Origin: Candidatus Jettenia caeni
GTDB lineage: Bacteria > Planctomycetota > Brocadiia > Brocadiales > Brocadiaceae
Assembly (NCBI GenBank): GCA_000296795.1
Contig: BAFH01000002.1
Location: forward strand, 404,686-468,685
DNA: 64,000 nt
Direction: 5' to 3'
Of this stretch, positions 17,859-27,634 are shown piece by piece; the first letter of the stretch is position 1, and the number at the start of each line of letters is the position of its first letter. The position numbers and the translations under genes are program-made. Under the pieces are notes generated by a model, which saw only the letters and a program-made list of their open reading frames with translations, searched no databases and was not told the origin of the DNA.

Positions 17859-19385
17859 TTATTTACCCCCAATAATATTCATTAATAACCTTTTCCCCTT
17901 CTCCATAATCTCTTTTGTCTTTCCTTCCACGTTAAGGCGGAGGAATGGTTCGGTATTAGATTTTCTGACATTGAACCACCAGGTATCGTATTGCACGGTA
18001 ATGCCATCCAGATAATCTATCTTTCCATTTGAAAATTCTTTCTCGATTTCTTTAATTTTTGCATCTTTATCGTCTACTTCGAAATTAATTTCTCCTGTAG
18101 AATAATACCGCTTCAGTGGCGCAATAATATTTGAGAAAGGGACGCGCTTGGCGCTCAGGATCTCCAGCACCATAAAGAAAGCAATCATTCCGGAATCTGA
18201 ATAGTAATTATCTTTAAAATAGTAATGCCCCGAGAGTTCTCCTCCAAAAATGGCCTTTTTCTCTCTCAGCGTAGCTCTCATGTAGGCATGGCCAACACGC
18301 TCGCGATACGGTACACCACCTGCGGCCTTTGTTTCTTCCGGTACAATCCAACTCGAACGGAGGTCATATAAAATAGCTGACCCTTTTTCTTTCTCTAACA
18401 TTTGCTTTGCAATCAGGGCTGTAATAATATCACATCCGATTGCCCGCCCCATCTCATCCACAAATACACACCTGTCTGCGTCTCCATCAAATGAGACCCC
18501 GAGGCTTGCCCTTGTCTCACGTACCTTATTTTGTAAATCAAGAAGGTTTTCAGGCTTCAGGGGATTGGGATCGTGGTTAGGAAAATTCCCATCAAGATCA
18601 AAATAAAGGGGAATAATCTCGATGGGAAGCCCTTCGCAAACCAGGGGAATTATCTTGCCAGCCATACCATTTCCGGCATCAACCACAATACGAAGGTGTC
18701 TGAGGTTTTTAGCAAATCGCAGAACGTGCTTCTTATAATCCTGAAAAATATCACCCAGAATAACCTTGCCTAGCTGTTCTCCGCGGGGCGGATGATACTG
18801 TTTTGTCAGTTTTGCAATGCGATCTATTCCCGTCTCAAAACTAACAGGAATGGCCTGTTCCCGGCATATTTTAAATCCATTATACTCCGCAGGGTTATGA
18901 GAAGCAGTGACCATCACGCTTCCATCGTATTTGTAATATCCTACAGCAAAATAGGTCATCTCTGTTGACACGACCCCTACGTTAATGACATTTAAACCAG
19001 CGGTACATATACCCTCAACCAGGGCATTGGCAAGTGATTTAGAAGAAGACCTCATATCCCTGCCCACAACAATATTTTTCACATTCGAATTTTCCTGTCG
19101 AAAGAATTGTGCTATTGAAAACCCAATTTTTCGCGCCGTCAGGTCATCAATTTCAGCAGGATATTTTCCCCGAATATCATAACTTTTAAAAATACCCATA
19201 GACAGTTTAGGCTCAACATCAGATTGGCTTTGACTTGCAGGCTCTACTTTATTTAAGCATACATTACATTTGGGATAACTTACCCTTTGCCTTCCTTTGC
19301 ATACAGAGTCACTAATCGTGTATGATTCACCCGGGCAGCGATGTTGATTTCCCCGGATATTTTCTATCATGTGTTCTCTTCTCAT
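17859..19385 (-). CDS. phosphomannomutase/phosphoglucomutase
   Basis: Alpha-D-phosphohexomutase interconverting hexose 6- and 1-phosphates for nucleotide-sugar synthesis. The core begins at MGIFKSYDIRGKYP (residue 62); the phosphoserine loop is TASHNPAEYNG, the metal loop DGDADRC, the sugar loop GGELSGHYYF, and the phosphate loop RKSNTEPFLR is near the end. The first 61 residues are an unusual Cys-containing extension (CNVC and others), yet AGGGAGA before the ATG at 19385 supports that start. The gene clusters with UDP-glucuronate decarboxylase, which fits surface polysaccharide synthesis. Confidence 0.88.
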   Translation of the reverse strand: MRREHMIENIRGNQHRCPGESYTISDSVCKGRQRVSYPKCNVCLNKVEPASQSQSDVEPKLSMGIFKSYDIRGKYPAEIDDLTARKIGFSIAQFFRQENSNVKNIVVGRDMRSSSKSLANALVEGICTAGLNVINVGVVSTEMTYFAVGYYKYDGSVMVTASHNPAEYNGFKICREQAIPVSFETGIDRIAKLTKQYHPPRGEQLGKVILGDIFQDYKKHVLRFAKNLRHLRIVVDAGNGMAGKIIPLVCEGLPIEIIPLYFDLDGNFPNHDPNPLKPENLLDLQNKVRETRASLGVSFDGDADRCVFVDEMGRAIGCDIITALIAKQMLEKEKGSAILYDLRSSWIVPEETKAAGGVPYRERVGHAYMRATLREKKAIFGGELSGHYYFKDNYYSDSGMIAFFMVLEILSAKRVPFSNIIAPLKRYYSTGEINFEVDDKDAKIKEIEKEFSNGKIDYLDGITVQYDTWWFNVRKSNTEPFLRLNVEGKTKEIMEKGKRLLMNIIGGK

Positions 19386-19517
19386 AAATATTTCTCCCTG
19401 AATCTCCGCAGGATAGTTCTTGCTCTTTCTTGTGGGTATGCACCAAACCTGTTGGAGATAATTTTTATTCCTGTCTCAAATTTTACAATCTCTTACAAAC
19501 AGGATATTCATGGATAC

Positions 19518-20096
19518 CTATACATCAAGCAATCGTTTACCTCTATCAAATGCCTGTTGCAATAATTCCCTTCTTTTATTTACAGCGCCTTTTTCTTCTA
19601 ATCCGGAACACAACAGTTCACCCGTATACCGTGTATCTAATACATGAAAGAAAGATCGTATTGTTTTTACTGCACCTGTAAACAAGTCCTCTCCTCCATT
19701 GCGTGCTGCCGTTGCAATAAGAAAACCCCGGGCAATCCTGCCGCTTTCCCTGATTGGTGAATGTAAAATATATTTCCTGGCCCAAAAAGCCTGACAACGA
19801 TCAATAAGAGTTTTTAATTGAGCGCTTAGACCCATAAAATAGATGGGAGATGCTACTATAATACCATCTGCTGCTACCAATTGAGAATAAATCTTTTCCA
19901 TATCATCGTTTATAACGCAGTTACCTTTTTCAAAACACCCGCTGCAGGAATTACAAGGGGCGATATGTAAATCACGGATAATGATCTTTTCTGTATCTGC
20001 ACCACTTGATGCAGCTCCTTGTATGGCGTGATTGAGTAATATATCAGAATTCCCATGAGCACGCGGGCTACCAAAAATACCAATTACTTTTTTCAT
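19518..20096 (-). CDS. iron-sulfur flavoprotein / NADPH-dependent FMN reductase family
   Basis: A 192-residue flavodoxin-fold oxidoreductase. The FMN phosphate loop GSPRAHGNSD is at residues 9-18, the second flavin loop ASPIYFMGLSAQLK near 85, and a Cys cluster CNSCSGCFEKGNC near 48-60 resembles the compact Fe-S motif of iron-sulfur flavoproteins. It probably passes electrons between a ferredoxin and small acceptors; the partner is unknown. The gene starts 10 bp after the UDP-glucuronate decarboxylase stop, so it is in that operon. Confidence 0.8.
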   Translation of the reverse strand: MKKVIGIFGSPRAHGNSDILLNHAIQGAASSGADTEKIIIRDLHIAPCNSCSGCFEKGNCVINDDMEKIYSQLVAADGIIVASPIYFMGLSAQLKTLIDRCQAFWARKYILHSPIRESGRIARGFLIATAARNGGEDLFTGAVKTIRSFFHVLDTRYTGELLCSGLEEKGAVNKRRELLQQAFDRGKRLLDV

Positions 20097-20106
20097 ATCA
20101 TATTAC

Positions 20107-21096
20107 TCAGTGAATAGACACGCAATTCTCTTTGTTCTCTTTGTCGCCGGGATTATCATTCAATCCTTGTAATGCATCTTTAAAATAAGTAAGTGTTTTA
20201 TGAAGTCCATCATTACGTGAAACTTTGGGTTCCCAGCATAAAACCTTCTTTGCCTTGGAAATATCGGGCTGCCGAATCCTGGGATCATCAACAGGAAGCG
20301 GATGGAATATGATCTTACTTTTGCTTTCCGTAATGGCAAGTATCTCTTTTGCCAGTTGAAGAACCGTTATTTCTTCAGGGTTCCCGATATTCACGGGATC
20401 ATGCTCATGAGAGACAAGTAATCGATAGATGCCGTCTACAAGATCAGAAACATAGCAGAAACTTCTCGTCTGAGAGCCATTTCCAAATACCGTGATATGT
20501 TCACCTTTGAGCGCCTGATGCATAAAATTAGGCAATGCACGGCCATCTTTCATGCGCATCCTGGGCCCATACGTGTTAAATATTCTTACTATCCTGGTAT
20601 CCACCTGATGATAACGATGATACGCCATGGTCATTGCCTCCGCAAATCGTTTTGCCTCATCATAAACCCCCCTGGGTCCTATAGGATTTACATGCCCCCA
20701 ATAATCTTCCCGCTGAGGATGAACTTGCGGATCTCCATAAACTTCAGAGGTAGATGCCAGAAGAAATCTTGCCTTTTTTGCTTTAGCCAATCCAAGACTG
20801 TTTAAGGTGCCCAAAGAACCAACCTTCAAAGTCTGTATCGGAAATTCCAGATAATCTAAAGGGCTTGCCGGTGATGCAAAATGCAGCACATTGTCTACGT
20901 GCCCATCCACATACATATAATCACTTACATTATGTTTTATAAAGCGAAATTGGCTGTTTCCTATAAGATGAACAATATTTTCCGCCTTACCTGTCAGCAA
21001 ATTGTCGATACATATAACCTCGTGGCCTTTTTCTATTAAATAATCACACAAATGTGAACCAATAAATCCCGCCCCACCAGTGATTACCGTTCGCAT
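20107..21096 (-). CDS. UDP-glucuronate decarboxylase (UDP-xylose synthase)
   Basis: Extended short-chain dehydrogenase that oxidises and decarboxylates UDP-glucuronate to UDP-xylose with bound NAD. The Rossmann motif [12 protein letters not shown] is at residues 7-18; [13 protein letters not shown] and the catalytic Ser/Tyr-x3-Lys region ([17 protein letters not shown]) are typical of the UXS family, as is TYGPRM. The 329-residue length is normal. Together with the phosphohexomutase downstream it points to nucleotide-sugar supply for glycans. A related dTDP-glucose or UDP-galactose epimerase is less likely given these motifs. Confidence 0.85.
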   Translation of the reverse strand: MRTVITGGAGFIGSHLCDYLIEKGHEVICIDNLLTGKAENIVHLIGNSQFRFIKHNVSDYMYVDGHVDNVLHFASPASPLDYLEFPIQTLKVGSLGTLNSLGLAKAKKARFLLASTSEVYGDPQVHPQREDYWGHVNPIGPRGVYDEAKRFAEAMTMAYHRYHQVDTRIVRIFNTYGPRMRMKDGRALPNFMHQALKGEHITVFGNGSQTRSFCYVSDLVDGIYRLLVSHEHDPVNIGNPEEITVLQLAKEILAITESKSKIIFHPLPVDDPRIRQPDISKAKKVLCWEPKVSRNDGLHKTLTYFKDALQGLNDNPGDKENKENCVSIH

Positions 21097-21303
21097 ACCG
21101 TTAGCCCTCCAAGCACCGTAATTATAATATTATAAAGGAATTACGATGGATTCTACAACATTTTTATTGATATTCAAGTGTGAAATATTATAACCAAACT
21201 TCTCTTCGTGGTTGTACGGACTTTTTATCTTATATAATTACTTAAAATAAGGCACAAATCTTAAGGCTTGTACTGAACTTAGCCCAATGATAAAATCTGT
21301 TGC

Positions 21304-22908
21304 ATGAAAAAACAAAAAGAACCAAAGAGATACCTTATTTCCTTCGATAGTAATACTACATCCCATGTCTTTACTGATGTGCTGGTGATTGGAAGCGGTT
21401 TGGCAGGCCTCAGCGCTGCCATACAGGCTGCGGGGTATGGTTCGGTGCTGGTGGTTACAAAGGATAAAATCGATGAGAATAATACTGCGTATGCACAGGG
21501 TGGTATTGCCGTAGTATTATCTGCGCACGACACCGTGATGAAACATATGAAAGATACCTTAGACGCCGGCCAGGGTTTATGCAATACAGCAGCAGTAAGG
21601 ACCATTGTTAGTGAAGGCCCCAAACAAGTAAAAAAACTAATTGAATACGGAGCAGCGTTTGATAAGGAAGATGATCATTTGATCTTTACCCAGGAAGGCG
21701 GACATAGCTTTCCACGCATCATACGCGCACAAGGCGATTCTACCGGCAGAGAAGTGGAACATACCCTTATTCATGTCGCAAGAGAACATCAAAATATCAA
21801 GATCTTTGAACACACCTTTACGATAGACCTCATCACGAGAGATAACATATGCCACGGCGCAGTTGCCTGGCACATAAAAAAAGGAACTATGTTGATTTGG
21901 GCAAAGCGTACTATTTTGGCAACAGGAGGATGCGGACAGGTCTATCGCGAGACAACGAATCCTGATGTGGCAACCGGAGATGGAGTGGCAATGGCCTACC
22001 GGGCGGGCGCAGCCCTCCAGGATATGGAGTTTATCCAGTTTCATCCCACGACATTGTATATTGCAGGAGCAGTGCGATTTCTCATTACTGAGACGGTAAG
22101 AGGAGAGGGAGGAATATTACGAAATAAAAAGGGGGTGCGGTTTATGCCAAAATATCATCCCCAGGCTGAACTAGCGCCCAGAGATGTCGTCAGCCAGAGT
22201 ATTTTAAAAGAAATGCAAAAAACCGACCATACAAATGTGTATATAGATGTCCGCCACATTGCAAAAGACCGGTTATATGCTCGTTTCCCAAAAATCAAAG
22301 AAATTTGCGCCTCGTTTGGAATCGATATTGCCAAAGACCTGATCCCCGTGCGTCCCAGCGCCCATTATATGATTGGCGGAGTCAAGGTTAATCGTTTTTC
22401 AAGAACCAGCATTCAACAACTCTACGCTTGTGGTGAAGTCGCATGCACCGGAATGCATGGAGCAAATCGGCTTGGCAGTAATTCTCTTCTCGAGGGCTTG
22501 GTAACAGGTCACATGGCAGGAGCGGACGCCGGTAAATCAATCCAAAGAACGAAACGTGAATTGATGCCCTACGCTGTTCATGAGTCTGTGGGCTTATCAA
22601 AGATTAGCTGGCTGGATTTACATGATATCGGAAATTCCCTTAAGAGCCTTATGTGGAGGGACGCCGGTATTGAACGTGATGAAAGACACTTACTTGAGGC
22701 AGAAGAGATGATTGAGATGTGGTGCAGTTATGTCATGGACAAAGAATTCTCAAATACTATTGGGTGGGAGTTACAGAACATGCTTTTAGTCTCTCAGCTC
22801 ATTGTATCTTTTGCCCGTAAACGGAAAGAATCCCGAGGTGTTCACCATCGCACAGATTATCCTGAAACAGATAATATTCAATGGAAAAAACATACGATAA
22901 AAAAATAG
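21304..22908 (+). CDS. nadB: L-aspartate oxidase
   Basis: Flavoprotein that oxidises L-aspartate to iminoaspartate, the first step of de novo NAD synthesis. The FAD loop GSGLAGLSAAI is at about residues 23-33; AYAQGGIA, the HTHRIIRA-equivalent segment SFPRIIRAQGDSTGREV, QFHPTTLY, and the substrate-side HYMIGGVKV and NRLGSNSLLEG are diagnostic of NadB rather than of succinate dehydrogenase. Its 534 residues match the family. It is the first plus-strand gene after a divergent intergenic region of about 200 bp. Neither nadA nor nadC is nearby. Confidence 0.93.
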   Translation: MKKQKEPKRYLISFDSNTTSHVFTDVLVIGSGLAGLSAAIQAAGYGSVLVVTKDKIDENNTAYAQGGIAVVLSAHDTVMKHMKDTLDAGQGLCNTAAVRTIVSEGPKQVKKLIEYGAAFDKEDDHLIFTQEGGHSFPRIIRAQGDSTGREVEHTLIHVAREHQNIKIFEHTFTIDLITRDNICHGAVAWHIKKGTMLIWAKRTILATGGCGQVYRETTNPDVATGDGVAMAYRAGAALQDMEFIQFHPTTLYIAGAVRFLITETVRGEGGILRNKKGVRFMPKYHPQAELAPRDVVSQSILKEMQKTDHTNVYIDVRHIAKDRLYARFPKIKEICASFGIDIAKDLIPVRPSAHYMIGGVKVNRFSRTSIQQLYACGEVACTGMHGANRLGSNSLLEGLVTGHMAGADAGKSIQRTKRELMPYAVHESVGLSKISWLDLHDIGNSLKSLMWRDAGIERDERHLLEAEEMIEMWCSYVMDKEFSNTIGWELQNMLLVSQLIVSFARKRKESRGVHHRTDYPETDNIQWKKHTIKK

Positions 22909-23066
22909 TATGGATTTTCTGACAGGGTTTTATCTTCAGAATATATGTTCCTGTCATTTTCCTTGACAACCCTCAATTTTGTCATTAAAGTAAGATGTCT
23001 AACAGATGCTGTCTGCCTTTTAACCATTGATTTAGTTATTGTACTCTCATAGACAAGCGATTTTCG

Positions 23067-23480
23067 ATGAAATTTCTGACCGAATACATGACCTTTCATA
23101 CCAGGAAACGCCGTGAATTTATAAACATCACACAAGAGGTATCCAGGATACTTCTAAAGAGCGGCGTTCAGGAGGGTATGATTTTAGTCTCTGCCATGCA
23201 TATAACATCAGGAGTTTTTATTAACGATGCCGAACTTGGTCTCCATCGGGATATTGAAGAATGGCTCTTAAAGATAATTCCAGAAGGTCATGACTATTAC
23301 CATCACAGGACGGGAGAGGTAAACGGGGATGCGCATCTCAGAAATATCCTTGTTGGCCATCAGGTAATCGTGCCGGTAACTCAGGGAAAACTAGACCTCG
23401 GCCCATGGCAGCAGGTATTTTATGCCGAATTTGATGGTTTACGCGACAAACGACTCATTATGAAAGTCATGGGCGAATAA
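23067..23480 (+). CDS. YjbQ family protein (UPF0047)
   Basis: A 137-residue protein of the YjbQ/UPF0047 family, trimeric beta proteins; some members have weak thiamine-phosphate synthase activity. Characteristic stretches are the MILVSAMHITSGVFINDAE segment, the His-rich metal site NGDAHLRN preceded by HRTGEVNG, and TQGKLDLGPWQQVFYAEFDG. The physiological role is uncertain. It stands alone between nadB and the oxidoreductase fusion gene. Confidence 0.88.
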   Translation: MKFLTEYMTFHTRKRREFINITQEVSRILLKSGVQEGMILVSAMHITSGVFINDAELGLHRDIEEWLLKIIPEGHDYYHHRTGEVNGDAHLRNILVGHQVIVPVTQGKLDLGPWQQVFYAEFDGLRDKRLIMKVMGE

Positions 23481-23578
23481 TACTTTTTAAACAATATCCG
23501 GTAACCCGATACGAAAAAAATAAAATCCGAATCGTACAGACACCCTAACGGGGCGTCTTTCTTTCATACCACAATGTT

Positions 23579-25645
23579 ATGAATACAACAGGTACAAAAT
23601 CTGATAAAAAAATAGGCGAAGAAGCTCCCTGTATTGCGGCCTGTCCAATCCGTCAGGATGCGAGGGACTATATACAACTTATTGCCAGAGGGCGTTTTCA
23701 AGAAGCATACCAGCTCGTAAGATCAAGAAACCCCTTGCCTTCGGCATGTGGCCGTATTTGTACCCATCCCTGCGAAACAAAATGCCGGCGGAATAGCACC
23801 GAGTCCCCGATTGCCATTGCATGGCTTAAACGTTTTCTCGGCGATAACTTTTCTGAAGAAATCAGAAAAACGCCTATTGAAAAATATCCGGAAAGAATCG
23901 CTATTATTGGCGCAGGACCAGCCGGGCTTGCAGCAGCCAATGACTTAGCCCTTTTAGGCTATTCATGTACAATCTTTGAATCCAATTCCACTCCGGGTGG
24001 TATGCTCCGTATGGGTGTACCAACCTATCGTCTCCCCAGAACGGCTATTGATAATGACGTTGAATTTATTAAAAAATTAGGGGTTGAAATCAAATATAAT
24101 ACAACTTTTGGCGCGGATATTACCTTCGACAGCTTAAAAAAAGAAGGCTTTTCGGCAATCTTTATCGGCGTGGGACTGCTGGAAAGCCGTACCTTAAATA
24201 TTGAAGGAGTACAACTTGATGGTGTCATCAGGGGTGTGTCGTTTTTACATGAGGTAAATACCACAGGAAGGGCAAATATCGGAAAGAACGTGCTGGTGAT
24301 CGGCGGGGGCGCTGTTGCTATGGACTGCGCACGAACGGCATTGCGCCTGAAACCAGATAAGGTATCCGTTGCCTGCCTTGAATCCCGTAAGGAAATGCCA
24401 ACAACTGATTTTGAAATCGAAGAAGCTGTTCATGAAGGGGTGATACTGCACAACTCTGCAGGTCCAAAACGTATCCTCGGAAAAGACGGAAGGGCAACAG
24501 GCTTGGAAACCCTTAAGGTAAAATATGTCTTTGATGAGCAAAAACGTTTCAATCCTGCATTCTACGATGGTTCTGAATCTGTTATTGACGCAGATACCAT
24601 TATCCTCGCAATAGGGCAGGCATCAAACCTTTCTTTCTTAAAGGGCCAGGAAAGGATTCAAGTGACAAGAGGCGGCACCCTCGTAGTCAATCCAACCACA
24701 TTCAGCACCGCTCTGCATGGTGTTTACGCAGGGGGCGATATTGTTTTGGGCCGGGGAACCATGACCGAAGGTATGGCACAAGGTAAGAAAGCGGCGCTTG
24801 CCATTCACAATGCCCTGAGAAATACAACCCTAAAAGATGAAAAGTGGAATGATAAGACCGCAGTATCCGATATTGCCCCGTCCAGGATCGTTCTTATTAA
24901 GAAAGAGCAAAAACAGGAAATGCCCACCATGCCCTCAGGGAAAAGGTTGGATAATTTTGATGAGGTAGAATTGGGATTTTCGATCAATGCAGCCGTAAAG
25001 GAGGCGCAGCGATGTATGAATTGCGGCGCAGGCGCCTTCGTGGATGACAACCTCTGCGTAGGATGCCTTACCTGCGTGAGGATATGCCCTTTTGAAGTAC
25101 CTGAAATTAAAAAGGGAGATACCACAGCTTATATTAATGGAGATTGCCAATCCTGTGGTCTGTGTGTTGTGGAATGTCCTGCCAGAGCCATCAGCTTTAA
25201 AACACCTTTGGAAGATCAGGGGAAAGATACCCTTCAGGCTGTATTTCAAGATACATTTATTCAGGGTGTAAAGCCTCTTATTATCAACTTTTATTGCCAA
25301 TACGGCGCATATAATGAAGATAAAACCGATACCATAAATAATTTACTCTTCTTTCATGTCAGGAGAGTAGGCGTACTGGGGCTTGGCAAGGTGGATCCTT
25401 CACTCTACCTGAAAGCCTTTGAATTAGGCGCTCATGGGGTATTGGTAACGGCATGCAAGGACGATACCTGTCATTTTTGTAAAGAGCAGGAGTGGATTGA
25501 AAGACGGACAAAATTTACTGCTCAGCTTCTTTCTGGATTAGGAATGGATGCCCGTCGATTTAAGACCCATTTCATTTCTTCACAGAACGGTAAAGAAATC
25601 CTTGATATAGCCTTTACCATGATTGAAGAATTAAGAAATATATAA
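23579..25645 (+). CDS. GltD-like FAD/NAD(P) oxidoreductase fused to 2[4Fe-4S] ferredoxin and MvhD-like domain
   Basis: A 688-residue iron-sulfur flavoprotein. The N-terminus (about 10-70) has the GltD-type Fe-S cysteines (CIAACP, CGRICTHPCETKC). A FAD loop (GAGPAGLAAAND, near 112) and an NAD(P) loop (GGGAVAMDCA, near 242) follow. Residues about 480-545 carry two [4Fe-4S] motifs (CVGCLTCVRICP, CQSCGLCVVECP). The last 120 residues resemble MvhD, the hydrogenase subunit that links electron donors to heterodisulfide reductase-type enzymes (KVDPSLYLKAFELGAHGVLV). Several MvhD cysteines are missing. The next two genes are metV- and metF-like, so it probably feeds electrons to methylene-THF reductase. 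Confidence 0.85.
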   Translation: MNTTGTKSDKKIGEEAPCIAACPIRQDARDYIQLIARGRFQEAYQLVRSRNPLPSACGRICTHPCETKCRRNSTESPIAIAWLKRFLGDNFSEEIRKTPIEKYPERIAIIGAGPAGLAAANDLALLGYSCTIFESNSTPGGMLRMGVPTYRLPRTAIDNDVEFIKKLGVEIKYNTTFGADITFDSLKKEGFSAIFIGVGLLESRTLNIEGVQLDGVIRGVSFLHEVNTTGRANIGKNVLVIGGGAVAMDCARTALRLKPDKVSVACLESRKEMPTTDFEIEEAVHEGVILHNSAGPKRILGKDGRATGLETLKVKYVFDEQKRFNPAFYDGSESVIDADTIILAIGQASNLSFLKGQERIQVTRGGTLVVNPTTFSTALHGVYAGGDIVLGRGTMTEGMAQGKKAALAIHNALRNTTLKDEKWNDKTAVSDIAPSRIVLIKKEQKQEMPTMPSGKRLDNFDEVELGFSINAAVKEAQRCMNCGAGAFVDDNLCVGCLTCVRICPFEVPEIKKGDTTAYINGDCQSCGLCVVECPARAISFKTPLEDQGKDTLQAVFQDTFIQGVKPLIINFYCQYGAYNEDKTDTINNLLFFHVRRVGVLGLGKVDPSLYLKAFELGAHGVLVTACKDDTCHFCKEQEWIERRTKFTAQLLSGLGMDARRFKTHFISSQNGKEILDIAFTMIEELRNI

Positions 25646-25765
25646 CCGAAGAACAGCCACAAAGACACCAAGCCACTAAGAGGAATAGTCTTTATACCTT
25701 AGGACTTTGTGGTATTTCTAATGCTTTTAGTATAATTCCGTAAAATTCAGTAATGGATTTTTATT

Positions 25766-26470
25766 ATGATTGTAGCTGCATCAAAACCGTTTCAAGAAAT
25801 CAAACAGATGCTTTCTGAATTCAGGAAGATCTGTGTGCTGGGATGTGGTTCGTGCGTAACGATATGCCATACCGGTGGCGAAAAACAGGTTGCGGAACTT
25901 GCCGCACAACTCAGGCTTTCTGCCAAATTAGATGGCAGACAAATAGAGGTGAAAGAGGATTCAACACTCCGGCAGTGTGAGTGGGAATTTATTGATAATA
26001 TCAGAGAGGTTATTGAAGATTGTGACGCCGTTCTTTCTATTGCCTGTGGAGTAGGCGTGCAATACATGGCCGAGAAATTTCCCAGGATAAGGATCTTTCC
26101 CGGCGTGAACACTACCTTTATGGGCGGACCCACGGAACAGGGCATCTTTTGGGAGCGGTGTGCCGGATGCGGCAATTGTATCCTGGCAACTACCGGAGGA
26201 CTGTGCCCGGTAAGCCGATGCGCAAAAAGCCTCATGAACGGACCGTGCGGCGGCTCTCAAAACGGAAGGTGTGAAGTATCGCAAGAGACTCCTTGTGTAT
26301 GGAATCAGATATACGATCAGTTAGATACCCAGCAACTGTTAAAAACGATGGAAATGATCGTACCACCCAAGGATTGGACTACTGGCGCAGAAAACCATCC
26401 ACGAAAAATGGTTCTTGAGCATTTGGTTGTGAAAAAACAAACTAATGAGGACACAGATTATCACCGATAG
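25766..26470 (+). CDS. MetV-like methylene-THF reductase zinc/iron-sulfur subunit
   Basis: A 234-residue protein of the MTHFR C-terminal/MetV family, the partner of MetF in acetogens. The N-terminus has the CVLGCGSCVTICHTGG cluster; residues about 130-175 carry CAGCGNCILATTGGLCP, RCAKSLMNGPCGGS and GRCEV, the strongly conserved signature with zinc- or cluster-binding cysteines. It lies 120 bp after the GltD-MvhD fusion and 95 bp before metF. The gap before it holds a short dispersed repeat (CACAAAGACACCAAG). The family role is in the methyl branch of the Wood-Ljungdahl pathway. Confidence 0.85.
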   Translation: MIVAASKPFQEIKQMLSEFRKICVLGCGSCVTICHTGGEKQVAELAAQLRLSAKLDGRQIEVKEDSTLRQCEWEFIDNIREVIEDCDAVLSIACGVGVQYMAEKFPRIRIFPGVNTTFMGGPTEQGIFWERCAGCGNCILATTGGLCPVSRCAKSLMNGPCGGSQNGRCEVSQETPCVWNQIYDQLDTQQLLKTMEMIVPPKDWTTGAENHPRKMVLEHLVVKKQTNEDTDYHR

Positions 26471-26564
26471 AAGAGCTGGTAACTTTATTATATAGTTTCT
26501 CGTTTCTCATATCCTGATAATCTGCGTTTATCCGCGTCCCAAAAAAAATTCTCTAGAGTCGATT

Positions 26565-27515
26565 ATGATTGAAAATAGGTCTGATATAAAATCTGGAAGT
26601 AATTTAGAAAAACTCCTTCTAAGCGGTCAGTTTGCTGTTACCGCAGAGCTTGGTCCGCCACGGGGTGCTGATCGTTCTGCAATAGAAAAAAAGGCTGAAA
26701 TATTGAAGGGCTATGGAGACGCTTTTAATATTACCGATTGCCAGACCGCGGTAGTACGTATGTCCAGCATTGCTTCTGGCCGCATAGTTCTGGATGCCGG
26801 GATAGAACCGATTATCCAGATGACGTGTCGCGATAGAAACCGTATCGCTATACAAAGTGATTTGCTAGGCGCTGCAGCCCTGGGTTTAAAAAATCTCTTA
26901 TGCCTGACCGGTGATCACCAGAAGTTTGGAGACCATCCTATGGCAAAGGGTGTTTTTGATATAGATTCGGTACAACTTATCCACATGGTAAAGACGCTTC
27001 GTGACGAGAAGAGATTCCAATCCGGCCAGGAATTGAAGGCATCAGAGCCGAAATTCTTTATCGGTGCAGCTGAAAATCCCTTTGCTGATCCCTTTAAATT
27101 CCGTGCTGTTAGGCTTGCCAAGAAGATTGCTGCAGGCGCTGACTTTATTCAAACTCAAATCATCTATAATGTCAAAAAGTTTCATGAGTGGATGAACATG
27201 GTTGCCGATATGGGTCTCCACGAAAAGGTGTTCATCCTGGCCGGCGTGGCTCCGCTCAAGTCCGCAGGCATGGCTAAGCATATGAAGCATAATGTTCCCG
27301 GTATGGATGTACCCGATGAGGTGATGAGCCGTATGACAGCCGCCTCCGCTGCTAAGAAAGGGAAGGAAGAAGGTATCAAGATATGCTTAGAAGTGATAGA
27401 ACAAGTGAGAGAGATAAAAGGTGTTGCCGGTGTCCATGTTATGGCAGTTGAATGGGAAGAGGCCGTCCCTGAAATTATTCAGCAAGCCCGTTTATTCCCC
27501 AGGCCTACCGTATAA
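26565..27515 (+). CDS. metF: methylenetetrahydrofolate reductase
   Basis: FAD-dependent TIM-barrel enzyme that reduces 5,10-methylene-THF to 5-methyl-THF. Recognisable parts are the N-terminal FAVTAELGPPRG (active-site Glu), the folate-side MTCRDRNRIA, the LCLTGDHQKFGDHP flavin loop, and FIQTQIIYNVKKFHEW. At 316 residues it is the normal short MetF type. With MetV and the MvhD-type fusion just upstream it fits a ferredoxin- or NADH-linked acetogen-style enzyme used in Wood-Ljungdahl carbon fixation rather than only in methionine synthesis. That specialisation is inferred from context. Confidence 0.9.
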   Translation: MIENRSDIKSGSNLEKLLLSGQFAVTAELGPPRGADRSAIEKKAEILKGYGDAFNITDCQTAVVRMSSIASGRIVLDAGIEPIIQMTCRDRNRIAIQSDLLGAAALGLKNLLCLTGDHQKFGDHPMAKGVFDIDSVQLIHMVKTLRDEKRFQSGQELKASEPKFFIGAAENPFADPFKFRAVRLAKKIAAGADFIQTQIIYNVKKFHEWMNMVADMGLHEKVFILAGVAPLKSAGMAKHMKHNVPGMDVPDEVMSRMTAASAAKKGKEEGIKICLEVIEQVREIKGVAGVHVMAVEWEEAVPEIIQQARLFPRPTV

Positions 27516-27634
27516 CTTAAAATTAAATAAACCTCAGAGAATCCCGGAGAAAAGGATAAATCATCACGGATTACAAGAATTAAACTGAAAGCAGAAGATC
27601 CCCGATACAACACATTCTCATACTATCTTCGTGA

